Shown: positions 24,101-36,220, numbered from the stretch's first letter. The stretch is DNA of 64,000 nt from Branchiostoma lanceolatum (GCF_035083965.1 NC_089726.1:10793501-10857500); one strand, 5' to 3'. The notes: generated by a model from the sequence alone, not told the origin. A program made the numbers and translations.

Positions 24101-24637
24101 CAAGAAAATTCAGTCAGATGCCAAACCCCCATGCATGCCCTTGGGGCCCAAAAAGGGTGGTTTTTGGTAGACAGCCGGGGTACACAGGCCAGGTAGACAG
24201 GGCCAGCTTTTTCCGCAAACCCGACAATTTTGTACAATAAAATCACATATCATCTTGTTCTGCAACTACGTGAGTGCAGTTTCACTTTGTTACACTCCCA
24301 TTGTGATTGTCTATACGGCTTATACTTTCACTTTCAGGTACAATAATATTACTACCACACAAGAAAGCACACTTTCAAGTAGAGAATAGCCACAATCCCT
24401 TCTACGGTTTACCTTTAAGACCAACTATGCCTTAATGTTCGTATCAGCTGTAAGAAGTGTGTTATCATGAGGTTAGTGCAAACTACTCACCACATGCTCG
24501 ACTCTCTCTTCCAACACCTCCACATCAACAGTCGCCGATCCTCGCAGGACCTGCTTCTCGAAGTCTACGACAAGGTGCAGGGAGATGTTGGTGGTTCTGC
24601 AGGCCTGTGAGTTGCTGAGGGAGCAGGGATCGGCCAT
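15160..24637 (-). CDS. LTA4H: Leukotriene A4 hydrolase / aminopeptidase (M1 family)
   Basis: Nineteen minus-strand exons: 24637-24491, 22250-22111, 21952-21832, 21611-21543, 21218-21114, 20863-20811, 20368-20296, 19598-19458, 19114-19091, 18903-18833, 18465-18380, 17789-17764, 17415-17271, 16814-16711, 16598-16522, 16244-16094, 15958-15876, 15613-15509, 15277-15160. They give 612 aa, about the length of the human enzyme. The zinc site is HEISH (residues 295-299) with Glu318 in [15 protein letters not shown] (268-273) is the aminopeptidase exopeptidase motif; the catalytic Tyr383 is in SVPYEKG; Asp375 and the QGRMKF carboxylate-binding Arg are kept; the protein ends KDLKVQ. The residue matching human Tyr378 is Phe. 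Two micro-exons of 24 and 26 nt occur. As a cytosolic bifunctional enzyme, the family hydrolyses LTA4 to LTB4 and trims tripeptides; activity here is inferred. Confidence 0.96.
18181..18202 (+). repeat. Short dispersed repeat, copy 1
   Basis: CTACTAACATAATTCCACCA plus GG occurs identically at 46450-46471. It lies in an LTA4H intron. Probably the end of a dispersed element whose body has diverged. Confidence 0.5.
19285..19322 (+). repeat. 3' tail of a non-LTR retroelement
   Basis: AAATAAAGG followed by tandem TTATTGATTGATTATTGATT, in the intron before LTA4H exon 8. Same type of tail as at 44590-44690. Confidence 0.5.
19909..20149 (+). pseudogene. Fragment of a non-LTR retrotransposon reverse transcriptase (C-terminal part)
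   Basis: Plus-strand translation contains [17 protein letters not shown], a C-terminal motif of LINE reverse transcriptases (the GHxxRMP type), then [20 protein letters not shown] and [12 protein letters not shown] before a stop. A TAG at 20039-20041 breaks the frame, so the copy is dead. It is antisense to LTA4H within the intron between its exons 7 and 8. Clade not assigned. Confidence 0.7.
23251..24222. mobile_element. Large foldback DNA transposon relic, non-autonomous, with 8-bp duplication
   Basis: Left end GGGTTTGCGGAAAAAGCTGG and right end CCAGCTTTTTCCGCAAACCC are complementary; pairing continues through GGCCCCAAGGGTATGCATGG and an inner block at 23587-23621 matching 23840-23873. Arms are roughly 350 bases with a central loop. 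GACAATTT at 23241-23248 and 24223-24230 is a perfect direct repeat. An 8-bp duplication fits hAT-type transposition, but the termini are not classic hAT ends. No transposase. In LTA4H intron 1. Confidence 0.8.
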
Positions 24638-25883
24638 GGCGATGGTTAAGCTAGGACAATAGTACACCGGTCAACTCAATGCAACTCAAAGGACCAAGAG
24701 ATCGATATCGACACGGAAGTGAGGGAGGGAAACGCGCGTTGCCGCAAAACAGCGTGTTGTCGTTACGCCGCAATGGGGCCACCTAGCAGCTTCCGCTCAA
24801 AGTGCAGTTTTATTTTCTGATCATGTCACGTGTGCCTATTATTAAAAAGCAAGGATAGGCGACGTAAATCACAGATAATATGCTAGGGTGAAGATGAGGA
24901 TGCCATGATATGAAGAAAAATACCATGAGGCATTTTGCAGGATAGATTATTTGATATCCATTTCATGTCTCATCAAAGGATAGCTCATGGAATATTGCAT
25001 ATCAATCAAACTGCAATACCCTAGTAATGTAACAGTCAAGTGATTGTGCGGGAGGTGGATGGGAAAAACTACTTATGTTAGAACAAGGAGGATAAATCCT
25101 TGGTTAGAACTTTTCTTTCATAGGACAAATATTATAGCTTCATGGACCCCTATAATTTATAAACATAAAGATCCAGGGTGAGGGCATTCCATCAACGCAG
25201 TCTTCGTTTGACATACAATACAAGAAAGTAGAAATGAAATCAATAGGTATTGAAAATACAACGAAGCGAAGTTTGATAGTAGACGACAAAACAGCCTCTA
25301 CCTTGTAGTACAATCTGCGCCACTGATGCCTTATAGGATAATCAGGTCTATCATCTTGACCTTTTGACCCATGACGTAATTGTTCGGTGTCTGGAGCTGA
25401 GAGCTGAGCCGCTGCGCTTCACCGAGGTTTTTATACCGCTGTATTTTATCGTACTGAGCCTAGAATGGCGTAGAATTATACCAGTCTGTTGGCAGGGATT
25501 GTAAACGGGACATTTGTCGCCAAAAGTGGAGAATGGATCGCTGTACACTTTGCAGTAATCGAGGTGTAAGGAGTCGATTTATTTCACCTTGCCCCCCTCC
25601 CCCACATCTTGGCCCCTGATTATCTTCGTCATGACGTTGTTTGCTTTATAGATAAGCGCCGTGCCGTCATCTTGCATCGGCATTGCTGTCCTGTCATCTC
25701 CCAAACATCGAAAGACATGATGACCATGCCATGTTTATAATCATCCCTCCAGGTACCATGGATAATTTGACTTGAACGACAACAGTTCAAAGGGGCCCCG
25801 CCCCCCAAAACTAGGGCGTGTGTCAAAAGTCTGTCCGGTCCATAATGCCGGAAAGAAACTGTCTGAACTGACCCTGAGTTAGC
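24638..25883. other. Intergenic region between divergent LTA4H and RBSN
   Basis: The 1.2 kb between the two start codons must contain both promoters. No TATA-type or other decisive promoter element can be called by eye and no exon was recognised. Confidence 0.5.
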
Positions 25884-28800
25884 ATGATGGCGACCAGTGA
25901 CTCCGGAGACATACGAGAGGGCTTCCTGTGCCCCATCTGCATGAAAGACTTACAGACAGTGCAGCAGTTACAGAACCATTTTGAGGAAGCACACAACACA
26001 GAGGCAGATAAACAAGTGTTCCAGCATCTGAAGGGCCTGTTTGGCAGGGCCAAGAGTAAGCTGTTACGGCACGGGAGGGATCAGGATGGGGTCCGGGTGG
26101 ACCGCGGGATGGTGTCCAGCCGGTCGGACAGTAGCGAACCGGTGGCCGCACTCAGCACGGCGTATTATGTTGGCGGCGTGGACCCGACAATGTGGGAGCC
26201 ACAAGACTTCGGTAAGGCTTGGAACGTGTCATGTGTCCACATGTTTTTGGTAAGAAGCATGAAGGTAATTCATGTGTGTACAGAAGGCGGGGCAGGGATG
26301 CAGTGACAGTTATTCATTGTATTACATACATAAACAAACTCATGCATGAAAACTATCATTAATTGTCATAAAATGGCCATTCTCATTTGAACGGTCATTA
26401 CTTTAACAAGCCAGTAATCCTGCTTATTCAGCATTGTCCTTTATATGTTTCTTAACATTCATCCAAGTCCCACTCAATGTTTAGATTATGAATATGACTC
26501 GCACCAGATTATCACAGATGCACACAGATACAGTAATTAGAAGCTTGTGGAATTGCATCTGTGCATTTGGTGACACTCCTCTTGATGACACTGTTATGCT
26601 GTGATGACTGTGACAAGACATCTGTGCTTCCACCTTCCCCTCCCATCTGATCACCTCAGCTGAAGAATGGTTGCTCTCTCTTGCCTGATAACCCTTATCT
26701 ATATTCACATCCTGCTCTTCTCTTGGCTGCACTGCAGAGCCATCTACCTTTTAGTATGTGTACTACAGAAAGTACATCTCAGACAGGTTTCACAGTAACA
26801 AAGAAAGTGATATGGTTGTATATCCTTGCAATAACGTAGATATGAAAGAAGTCTAGAAAATGTGTCAAACATATGTGATGGAAAGGAAATACAAATTTGT
26901 GACTGAGAATATATATAGCCTTCAGCACTTTGCAGTTGAATAGGTTATTTGAGCCTGGTGAGTCAATGACTTAATTGTGAGGATCATTGAACACAAGACT
27001 TTTGACCACCATGCGCTACCTGCACGTAGGAAACATGTATGAAGATGGATGTAGACAAATGCTTGGTCTCAAATCCATGCTGAACAGCCTGACTACATCG
27101 TCTGTCACATGTTCTATACCCAAATGCTCCCTGTCCTAGATGCCCTAGAGATATTATGATTTTATATCCATGCTTTCATAATTTGCTGGCTTACCCAGCT
27201 CTCATACATACCGGTAGTCATACATTTGTTCAGTCAATGATATTGCCTGTAACAGGATACAGTGATTGAAAATATGTAAGGTCATAACATAACTATAAGG
27301 GAAACTCCCTATCCATTTTGAAAGCTTGGAGAAAATAATAAAAGTTTCTAGAGCCCAGTGGCCCTTAATTTTCTAGAAATCACCCAGTATCTATGTATGT
27401 ATATTCTGTATATTTGTTGAAGTGGCTCCATGGCACTGTCTTGCAATGTCACCCAGGGCATGTTTGTCATTCTGTTGTGAAGCTTCTTCTGTTTGATGAT
27501 AATGGTTATAACACTTCTTCTATCATTTCATAATCCAGTTCTAGTTGCTGTCATACAATTGACATTGAAAGAAACAGAGAGCAACCAAGAGAAGCATACA
27601 TGAAGTCACACCAAGTGAATTTGTTTGAATGACAATAAAAATCAAGACATTGCAGATCCTGTAACACAATTTAACTGACTTCTAACATTTTATTAGTTTA
27701 ACACTCAATATTATAAGTACTTTCATGGTACAATAAACTTCAAGCGTAGGAAAAACAACAACTTACACATGGATTGTATAAAGCTCTTATTTCTAAAGCA
27801 CCTTTTGTGGTAAGCCTGAAATCCCTGTCACTGTCAGTAAATCCTATGAATACCGGTATTCAGTGTCTCACAATGTATTATGAAAGGGGCAAAGTTTTAG
27901 CAGTTCTCCTCCCCCTCCAATTGGTCAAAGTTAAATGTGGTCCACTGTCCCTGTCTATGATTGATACAGAAACAAGTTTAAGTTATCCATCAGAAGATGG
28001 CATGATACATTTCCCACCCTTCATTGTGTAATGGATTTGTGTGAGAATCACTTTTGTTCTCCAAATGAGCAGCAGAATGGACCAGAATCAGTGTCATTAC
28101 AACCACTTACCCCTGAAAGGGTGTACAAATTGGCAATCATGGTGACAATCATGTCCTGATTTGTATTTCCATACCAGTACACGTCTGTCCCACCTGCTAG
28201 GACTTTGGGAAGGTCTGTCCCACGGGACTTACTTTGACTCTGTCCTGCACTGCAGGCGACCAAGAGTTTGTACCTGCACCATTGGACCTTAACTACTGGT
28301 TTTCAGAGAAAAGTGGATTAAAAGGCAAATATCTTTTAAGATTATTAATTACAAATTTTAATCACATAAGCAGCTATGAAGTGTTTGATATATGCCAGTT
28401 CTGTACTTTCAAAATACCAAATATTAAGACCGACAGTTTTTCACTAGTGCAGCCATAGCTACTTATTACCGCCATGAAATGTAGGTTATATTTTCAGCTG
28501 CATTTCTGTGTCTGGTTCAAAAGTGTGGTTCTCAAAATAAAGCGTGGGTGTTCTGAAACAGGAGACCATTTAGGCTTATAAGGTCCCGTCCAAAGATTCA
28601 TCTTGCTTGGATATTCCATAAGGTTTGGGGATGCTTGTAACTGTCAGAGAACATCATATCTTATACCATAACTTAGATCCTATATCACCTTGTGTTTCAG
28701 TGATGTTTGCAAGTTGTACCAAGGTCCTCTTTCTCTCCTTAACAACAGTACATAATCATTATTATTCACTTTGTCAAGGAAGAACATTTAAAATTTGAAC

Positions 28801-31800
28801 ACCTAGACTTGTGACTGACTTTTTTTGTCCAGAACACGCAGAGGTTACATTTCGGAATATTTATCCTTGAACTGTAATTTAGGATGTAAAAACTTTTTAT
28901 CCATAATTCTGATGGGGCCACTCAGCTAGCCAATATGCATGATGTATGTAATGCATACCATTATCACATCACTTTGTATGGTTTAGTACAGGTGCAGCAG
29001 TAATGTGGACAAATGAATAGGACCTTGCACTTTGTTGATCCTTCATTCTCCCTGCTTTCCATCACTGTGGAGATGCCTGCCATTAAAAACTCGTCAGTTT
29101 GGAGGTCTCATTTCCATTTACCATAATGACAGGAAGCACTTGTGTTTCATGTAATTGATAGATGTCATTTGGGTAACCCACTAGAGAATTTGGCCAGGGA
29201 TATAAGGGGTTGGCTGGAGAGGTGCTGTAGTCAGTGGGCCCTGGTTGCCGTCCAGGACAGGCAGGCTGCTGGTCTGCAGCATAGCAGTATCCATGTGGAA
29301 GGGGCGGTGCAGTAGACAGGGAAGACTGACCACCATGAAGCCTGTAGGGTTCTCCAGCTTATGGCCTCCTGACAGTGTACGGAAGGTTTCAGATAAGTCA
29401 GTTGTCTTGTTTCTTCTTGCCATTCAGCCTTGCTGTAAGGATTTCTGATCATAGCGATCATCAGAAAAGATTGTTGCTGAATTCTACTCTCCAATCATAA
29501 GTTAGGCTACAGCTTGTTTTTGATATCTCTTTAGGTGTTTTTGTCAAGCTTTCTATTTTGTCATGTCTTTCTTTTCAAAAGAAAACGTGACAAAATAGAA
29601 AGCCAGACAAAAGCACCTAAAAAGATGTATAAACCAGCTGGAGCCTAGTCTCTGCTTAGACTTAGAGAGTACCAACAATTCTGCTTTACGTTACTAGTAG
29701 ACTGATCTTGGTCAGGCTTTCGTTTTGAAGGAAATTCTGGTAGGATTGCAAGTGCTCCATTATTATGGTCAGCCAAGGAGGTTAGCAACAGGTGACATGT
29801 TGTAAGGCTTTAATCCAACAGCTAGACAGAAGTGGTTGAAATTGTGCCACGATAGTCAATGTTTCACCAAGGAAAAGTGGATAATTCTCTAGTACGCAAT
29901 GTATTACTTGGAAGGTACGATGTCATCTTCTAGCTGCTGTATGACAGTCCTGCTCTTTTCAGTGGTTAGGGTTTTATGATTGCACCCTCGGCCGTGTATG
30001 GAGAGTGACTTGTGAACTGTGTGCGCCTGCTGGCTTGTCACTTCCAATACATGCTGTGGGCCTACCATACCGTCCATGTAGAGAGAGTGACAGGTTGTCG
30101 GGCCTCAGACTTGTCTTCCAGTTATTTAGCTTGGGTAGGATCTGCTTGTAGCTAATTACTGAATTGAAGGTGATGATTTAGGGGAATATTCAACTGTTTT
30201 CTATTGTGTGTGTGCCCATGAACGTGTACACCTGGTAAATACAACTCATACAAGTCATAGGTCTGTTTGCATGTACATTATTTCATAACCATTGCCTATG
30301 TGTGTCTCTAACATGTGGGCTGATAGATAATATAGATCCCATGCTTAGATTTCTCATGAAAGTGGCTTTATACAAAAGTATTTTCTATTTAACATCAACA
30401 TCTAAAGGTGTAAATCAAACACAACTGACAGGAAAAGCTACTTCTGCATGAAAACAGTAACAAATGTACCAGTTCAAAGCAGTGCTCATACATAAAACTG
30501 TCTTCCAAAAAGCTGTTTTTTCCTACCTGATCTGTGAGCTTAAGCCAGGCTCTGGACCTGTCCTGAGGACTGGTTGGTTCTCTCTGTGCTTCCTCTCCTG
30601 CTGCTGAGTGGGTGGGACTCTCTGCCTGTCAACGTCTCTGTACAGTGAACATGAGGCATGTGTAGAGATTGTGTGACGGGTAGTGAGCCCCCAACCCTCC
30701 TCCTCATCTCATCTGCTGCTTCTACTCACCTCACTACTGGTAACATTGCAGAACAGGCTCCTAGATACCTCAGTACTGGCTGGGGTTCTTGTTATAATCT
30801 TAACAATGACCGCTTTTGCTCTGAGCTGGTAATAACATTTTAAAACGTTCTACAGAAACTCATCTGCTTATATATGTAATGTCTCAAGATAGAGTTTTGC
30901 ACATACGTTATGCTATTACTTGTCAATGTATACGTAGTCAGTGTAAAAACTTTAACAGAATTGAATGGTGTTGTACATGTATATTTGTGTGCAGCCATGT
31001 AATACTGAGTACAGACAGTTGTTTTGCAATTTTGATAATTCAAAATATGCTAGATAGTAAGATAACTGCGGAAGTTTTTCACTAAAGCTAAAGAAGGAAG
31101 GTCACTGCATGCAGAAGGTTTTACTCAATGCATGGTCATGGGAAAATTGATAGTCACAATCACATGTTGTACAAATGGAGGAAGTTACAAAATGTCACCT
31201 TTAATTTATAACTTGAGGGCTGTTACCAGTAGCTTACAACAATATACAATGTAAATCTCATTACATGAAGAGCTTAAAGACGGACAATTTGTACATGTCT
31301 TTCTCTTTTGAAGGTACCAGTCGCAGCCATATGGATAGCTTCAAGAAGATCCGCGATGCAAGAATCGACTTCTATGTCATCGAGATGAATAAACTGCTAA
31401 TCAGACTTGAGAAGGTGGGAAACTGTCTTTTTTAATATAACTCACCATCACAAAATTTTATCAGAAGCCGGCACATGTGATGAATGATGTATATGCCAGG
31501 CTTGTACATTGCAGTTAGAACCCGTTACATACATTGTATGCCTGAAAGGTTATGACAGCAAATTATTGGGAGCAGCTATCAACTTCAAGATAATGTATGT
31601 TGAGACTTTCCTCAGGAAATTTCTGTCATGACTGAACCGTAATTGAAACAAATAATTACATGTTGAAACTAAGGGACAAACCAATTACATGAGAATGAAT
31701 TGCCACTTAATTTGCTTTGGAAAAAATGTAGTTTTCTCACTAATGAATTGCTTTTCTTTCCCCCTACAGTTGATAGCATTTGATAGGATGAATCCAGATC

Positions 31801-34800
31801 CTGTCAAGAAAAAAGGTATGAAAGTGACTTAATACCAATTGGAACAAACAATTGATCCTTTTGTCATCTTCTAATTAAGTGCTAATGATGTTATCAGACT
31901 ACCAGTAATAGCCTGCTCTGTCATCCATTATGTTATGCTGATGGTTTTCTGGTGGTAAAACCCATAGGAGTTATGAAAAAAATTGAAGAAATTGGTCGAT
32001 CTGCAAGGGACATGGGAACATGAATTTTCTACAGTGACAATGGTGATGTCACATTGGATGTGGGTGTATCATTGCTACGAATTATATACCTTCTCTGTGT
32101 TTGAGAAATCTGTTAGAGTATGAAGAAAACAACAAACTCACTGAGTCTCACACTACTGTTGTGTTCACCTTGGATTGAGTTTAGCTATGAACATAAATAA
32201 CTGTTTGTACATCTCCACATTTTGGATTGTGAATGCCAAAGACAGCTCTCTGTTTTTGTTAACCATTTTAAAATCTAGTTGGCAGCTATGTTCTGTAATG
32301 TTTCTCCTAGTAAAGAACATAAACCTAGTGTTGCTTAGTCACCGAGCATAACAAGAGTTGCCCTTCCACCCCCAACCCCAGAGTTTGAGATCGGTCTTGT
32401 CCCCTGGGCGCCGGACGATGCGGTGCCGTTCTGCCCCACCTGTGGGGAGAAGTTTAACCTGTCCCGCCGGCGGCACCACTGTCGGCTGTGTGGGAGCATC
32501 ATGTGCAACAAGTGCTCCGAGTTCCTCACACCTGACTTCACTGGTAAGACATTTTTGTCTCCATTCTTTATTTTCATGTATAACTAGCTAAAGACTTCAC
32601 TAGTAACAGTCTAAACCATTTCTCACTATCTTATTTCTATCTTATTGTTTCTGCTATCATACAAATTACGATGCTATTATAGCTCTTAAGTATGGTCCCA
32701 CTTCTGATTTTCAAATGCGAATTGTGACTGGTTGTTCCATGCAATATAACCAGCTGCTGCCGAGCCACTTGCCTGCAAAGCTGCTGTGATATTCTGAAAG
32801 GTATTACTGGCTATGTAGATACAGATCAACTGTGATTAATGTCAATAAACTCTACTTTTCCACTGATGTTTTCCCCCAAAGGAAAGCTGGTAAACAAGGC
32901 TGGTAACTCACCAGTTCAGTACATCAGGGGGGTGGAGAAGGGCCATCAGCGCCGGGGCAGCGCGGGACTCACTTGCCAATTCTGCTATATGTTCCACCTT
33001 CAGATTATCTGTCATTTAAGTCAAATTTCCACTGATGTTTTTCCCCAAAGGAAAGCTGGTGAACAAGGCCGGGAACCCACCAGTTCAGAACATCCGTGGG
33101 GAGGAGAAGGGCCATCGGCGGCAGGGCAGCGCGGGAACACGCGCCATGGAGAGCCTGCGCTTGCTGGTGGGGGAGGTGGTCGGGGAGGAGCCTCGGGAAG
33201 ATGGCATCAGGACGTGTCAGGACTGCATGGCTGTCATGAGGCGGAGGGAGAGGCAGATTCAGGAGAAAACCACAAAACCCATCATCGTGCAACTGTACGA
33301 GGTAGGTGTGGTTTGTTCCAGGCACAAATGCTGCTGGGATAGGTGTTTGACTCTGCCATTAGTTTGTATTACTGGTAGTTTTTGTCAGTTACAGAGTTGT
33401 GCAGTCATTACAATGAAGAATCAATGATTGTTGCTTGCTAAATTGTGCAGAATAGAGACTCTAAGACAAAGGACGGGTAAGACACTAGTACTGGTAATTC
33501 TATAGTTAACTGTTGAAAAGGAAGTGTATCTTTAAAAACTCTTTTGTTCTCTGGCAGAAACTCCGTATGCTGATGGACAAGGTGGAGACCATGTGTCCTG
33601 AGTACATCAAAATGGCCGAATCTCTCAAGTAAGTTGGGTCAGGCTGATGTCTTTTTGATTTGTGTTCTTTGCATATTATACACTTTGCATATTGTACACT
33701 TTGCATATTGTACACTTTTAAAGTAATGCGGTGAGATTTAGCTGAAGAAAATAGTTTTCTGTGAATATTTATAGCTCCTTCACAGAAAACTACATGTATG
33801 AATTGTTTCTTTAGCTAAACCTCACCGCATTAGTTTTAAAGTGTACTGAAGCATTGGCAGTGGATTGATGTCTTTATTGATCTGGCCAACTGTCTGCCTT
33901 CTTGCCTTAGTGCTGGTGAGACCAGTTACAACCTAGAACATGCCAACAATGTCCGCAGTCAGCTGATGAGATGTTACGAGGCCATTGACACCATCGGGTA
34001 CGTATTCTGTAGTGGAGGCAGAAGTTTCGCCAGACTAGAAATCTGATTTGTTGGTTCTCAGATTTAAAAACGTAATGCTGGACTGGAAAATCAGGATGAG
34101 TCCAAGGAAAAATTCTGTTCCTTGGTACACACAGTATCAGGAAATGAATGTAGTCAAGTTTTCCTCCCAGCCCCTTGTTTTCATCTTGACCCCTTGTTTG
34201 ATAAAATTTTTCCTTGAACCTTTGTATATTCATGAGAAGCTCATGTTGGCCTGCAGGCCTCATTTCATTTATGTCATGAGGAAGGGAGTCAGATGAAATA
34301 TAACAAAAATAACTTAAACGATTACTGGTAATGGTAAACTGTCTAGATCTTTAGATCTTCTTAAGGTTTCTTACTGAAGTCACATCATATGGCAACACAT
34401 TCACCTCTTGCGTGTACGTCTGTAGGAAGAAGATTGCCACTATGGGGGCGAGTGGCACCGACCAACAGCTGAGTCCCCAGGCCATCCGTCTTCAGCAGGG
34501 CATCCGTAAACACTGCACCCTGTTCATCCAAGACAATGTCTTCGGTCTCCCCTCCCTCCCCAGCGAGGACCAGCTCCGCAAGCTCCAGGAGCAGCGGCGG
34601 TTGGAGATCGAACAGCGACTGGCGTTAGAGCGCCAGGCTGCGTTAGAAGCCGAGGAGAGACGGAGATCCGAGGAGCAGAGAAAACGGTCTTCCCCAGAGA
34701 AGGACAGAAAAGGTGCGGCGGCGGCGGCGGCGGCTGTAGATACAACAAACCGAGATCGGACAGAAAGTATAGGGAAGGGTTGGACCCCCGCGGTAGATTC

Positions 34801-34981
34801 CAGTAGTGTAGCCACCACAGAGACGGACCCCATGTTGCAGCAGATGGACATCATCAGAAGTTTTGTAGAACAGGCCAGAGCTGCGGGGCGTCTAGACGAG
34901 GTGGAAATGTTAGAGGCTAACCTGAGAGAGCTCCAGCAGGAGTACTGGAGACAACACAGGCGGCAGGCCTATCAGGAGTAG
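25884..34981 (+). CDS. RBSN: Rabenosyn-5, short form (FYVE-domain endosomal Rab effector)
   Basis: Exons 25884-26211, 31314-31414, 31770-31815, 32382-32543, 33051-33301, 33558-33628, 33911-33997 and 34426-34981 join in phase (533 aa). The N-terminal C2H2 finger is CPICMKD...HFEEAH (residues 16-37). GGVDPTMWEPQDF and the helix IDFYVIEMNKLLIRLEK match vertebrate rabenosyn-5. The FYVE domain has WAPD, RRRHHCRLCG and RTCQDC, with a long loop encoded by exon 5 between its zinc clusters. A coiled coil follows (LRKLQEQRRLEIEQRLALER), then an alanine run and a Rab-binding hairpin (DPMLQQMDIIRSFVEQARAA). Vertebrate proteins are near 780 aa and carry NPF motifs and a second C-terminal Rab-binding hairpin; both are absent here. 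The expected role is tethering and recycling at early endosomes through PI3P, Rab4 and Rab5 (family knowledge). Confidence 0.95.
29526..29625. mobile_element. Short foldback element in RBSN intron 1
   Basis: TTTAGGTGTTTTTGTC plus TTTCTATTTTGTCA pairs with TGACAAAATAGAAAG plus GACAAAAGCACCTAAA around a short A/T loop. No clear target duplication. The remaining 5.1-kb intron (26212-31313) shows nothing else recognisable. Confidence 0.75.
32858..32968 (+). pseudogene. Tandem partial copy of RBSN exon 5
   Basis: TCCACTGATGTTTTCCCCCA with the acceptor AAAG|GAAAGCTGGT and about 85 bases of exon 5 recur 169 bases upstream of the real exon (start 33051). The copy keeps the frame for GKLVNKAGNSPVQYIRGVEK and a plausible acceptor at 32881, but loses homology after GCAGCGCGGGA and has no donor at the matching place. 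Confidence 0.75.
33711..33845. mobile_element. Foldback element in an RBSN intron
   Basis: TACACTTTTAAAGTAATGCG plus GTGAGATTTAGCT pairs with AGCTAAACCTCACCGCATTA plus GTTTTAAAGTGTA. Just left of it are three tandem copies of the word ACTTTGCATATTGTAC (some imperfect). Confidence 0.75.
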
Positions 34982-35524
34982 GATAGGGCACAGTCATGCA
35001 AACATGGTTTATCATCACCCACCTGAGTTGTGTGAGGGAGTCAGACTGGACAATTTTGTTGACTACAGTAATGTTGTATTGGTTGTATCCCAAAATTATG
35101 GTGCTCTGCACAGTTTCTTTTTACCAGACTGGGTTTCATTATAACCTACTTTTAAGTTCCTTGTAAAGTTGCAAAATACAAAAGTACAGAAAGCCATAGT
35201 ACATAGAAGTAAATAGACCTTCAGGGAATGCTTCTGTGTTACTGAGTTATATGACAGAACCTTTTTTTATATACTTTGCATTTAATGCATGTGCAGTTTT
35301 AGTATGTTTTTCTTCAACTTTTGCTCAATTTCTAACATCTATGTAAGCTTAATAACTGTACCTGCTTACCAATAATTCTGAAACTCATAACTTGAAATAC
35401 TCATGTAACAAAGGCTGAGATGCTCTGCAGATGAAATATTTTCAAAGAGAGGCGGAGTTTGTTTTTACCAAGATCAGTTTGCAGACCTTGCAGTGCTTTG
35501 AATAATGATTGCAGAGGCTAATAG

Positions 35525-36058
35525 GTGCATGCTGGTACATGTAACCAAAACTGCATGGTGGTAGGAAGAGATGCGTGATGGTAGGAAGAGATGCATGATG
35601 GTAGGAAGAGATGCATGACGGTAGGAAGAGATGCATGATGGTAGGAAGAGATGCATGATGGTAGATTAGATGCATGAGGCAATGTTAAAGCACAGAATTG
35701 TATGGGATGAGAAGTGCATGCTCCATCTGTAAGGTGATAGAAACTGCATGTTGGATACTGGAATTGTTTGAATAGAAGCAAAGGTGCATGCTGGAGTTAT
35801 GAATTGTAGGAAGAAGTGCATGTTGGGTAGTCTGTTTTGGAAGTTACATGCTGAGATGGTAGGACAAGTGCATGCTGGGATCATGACTAGTCTGTAGGGA
35901 TATTGCATGATGGAAAATTCTATGATAAGCTGCATGAATCTATTTTAGTCAAAGAAGAATGTCCAGAATCACTGCATGACTTTGCATGTTGTATAGGAAT
36001 GCATGAATTGATATGCATGACTTTAGCAAGTTCAAATTTAGAATTTATGCACTGCATG
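35525..36058 (+). promoter_or_regulatory. Cluster of TGCATG words (possible RBFOX-type RNA sites)
   Basis: I count 19 TGCATG hexamers within about 535 bases on the RBSN sense strand; chance would give well under one. About a quarter lie in the 20-bp minisatellite and the others are irregularly spaced in unrelated contexts. UGCAUG is the binding word of RBFOX splicing/3' UTR regulators. Whether the stretch is transcribed in the RBSN 3' UTR is inference. Confidence 0.45.
35551..35664. repeat. 20-bp minisatellite
   Basis: About five and a half tandem copies of a unit of the form GTAGGAAGAGATGCATGATG, with single-base changes. The period is exactly 20. Confidence 0.95.
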
Positions 36059-36089
36059 GTGGAGTGGAGCTGCAGTCTGAGAAATCACT

Positions 36090-36220
36090 AGCCTGAGTAC
36101 CAGCCTCCGTAGAGACCGCTAGCAAGCGAATTTTTTTGAGCCAGCGGTCACTACGGAGGCTGGTATAGCAAGCAAATTTTTTTGAGCCAGCGGTCACTAC
36201 GGAGGCTGGTACTCAGGCTA
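36090..36220. mobile_element. Foldback element with 10-bp target duplication
   Basis: Left AGCCTGAGTACCAGCCTCCG pairs with right CGGAGGCTGGTACTCAGGCT; a block with TTTTTTTGAGCCAGCGGTCA plus CTACGGAGGCTGGTA is repeated twice inside. AGAAATCACT at 36080-36089 and 36221-36230 is a perfect direct repeat, as expected for 9-11-bp target duplications of Mutator-like elements. Confidence 0.85.

Noticed and set aside
32839..33342. 167-codon frame joining the two copies of RBSN exon 5
   Set aside because: It reads the second copy in the wrong frame; the FYVE CxxC pair (RTCQDC) appears only in the exon 33051-33301 frame.
35442..35935. Minus-strand frames rich in MHLFLPSCISSYHH repeats
   Set aside because: They are the translation of the 20-bp minisatellite and surrounding TGCATG words.
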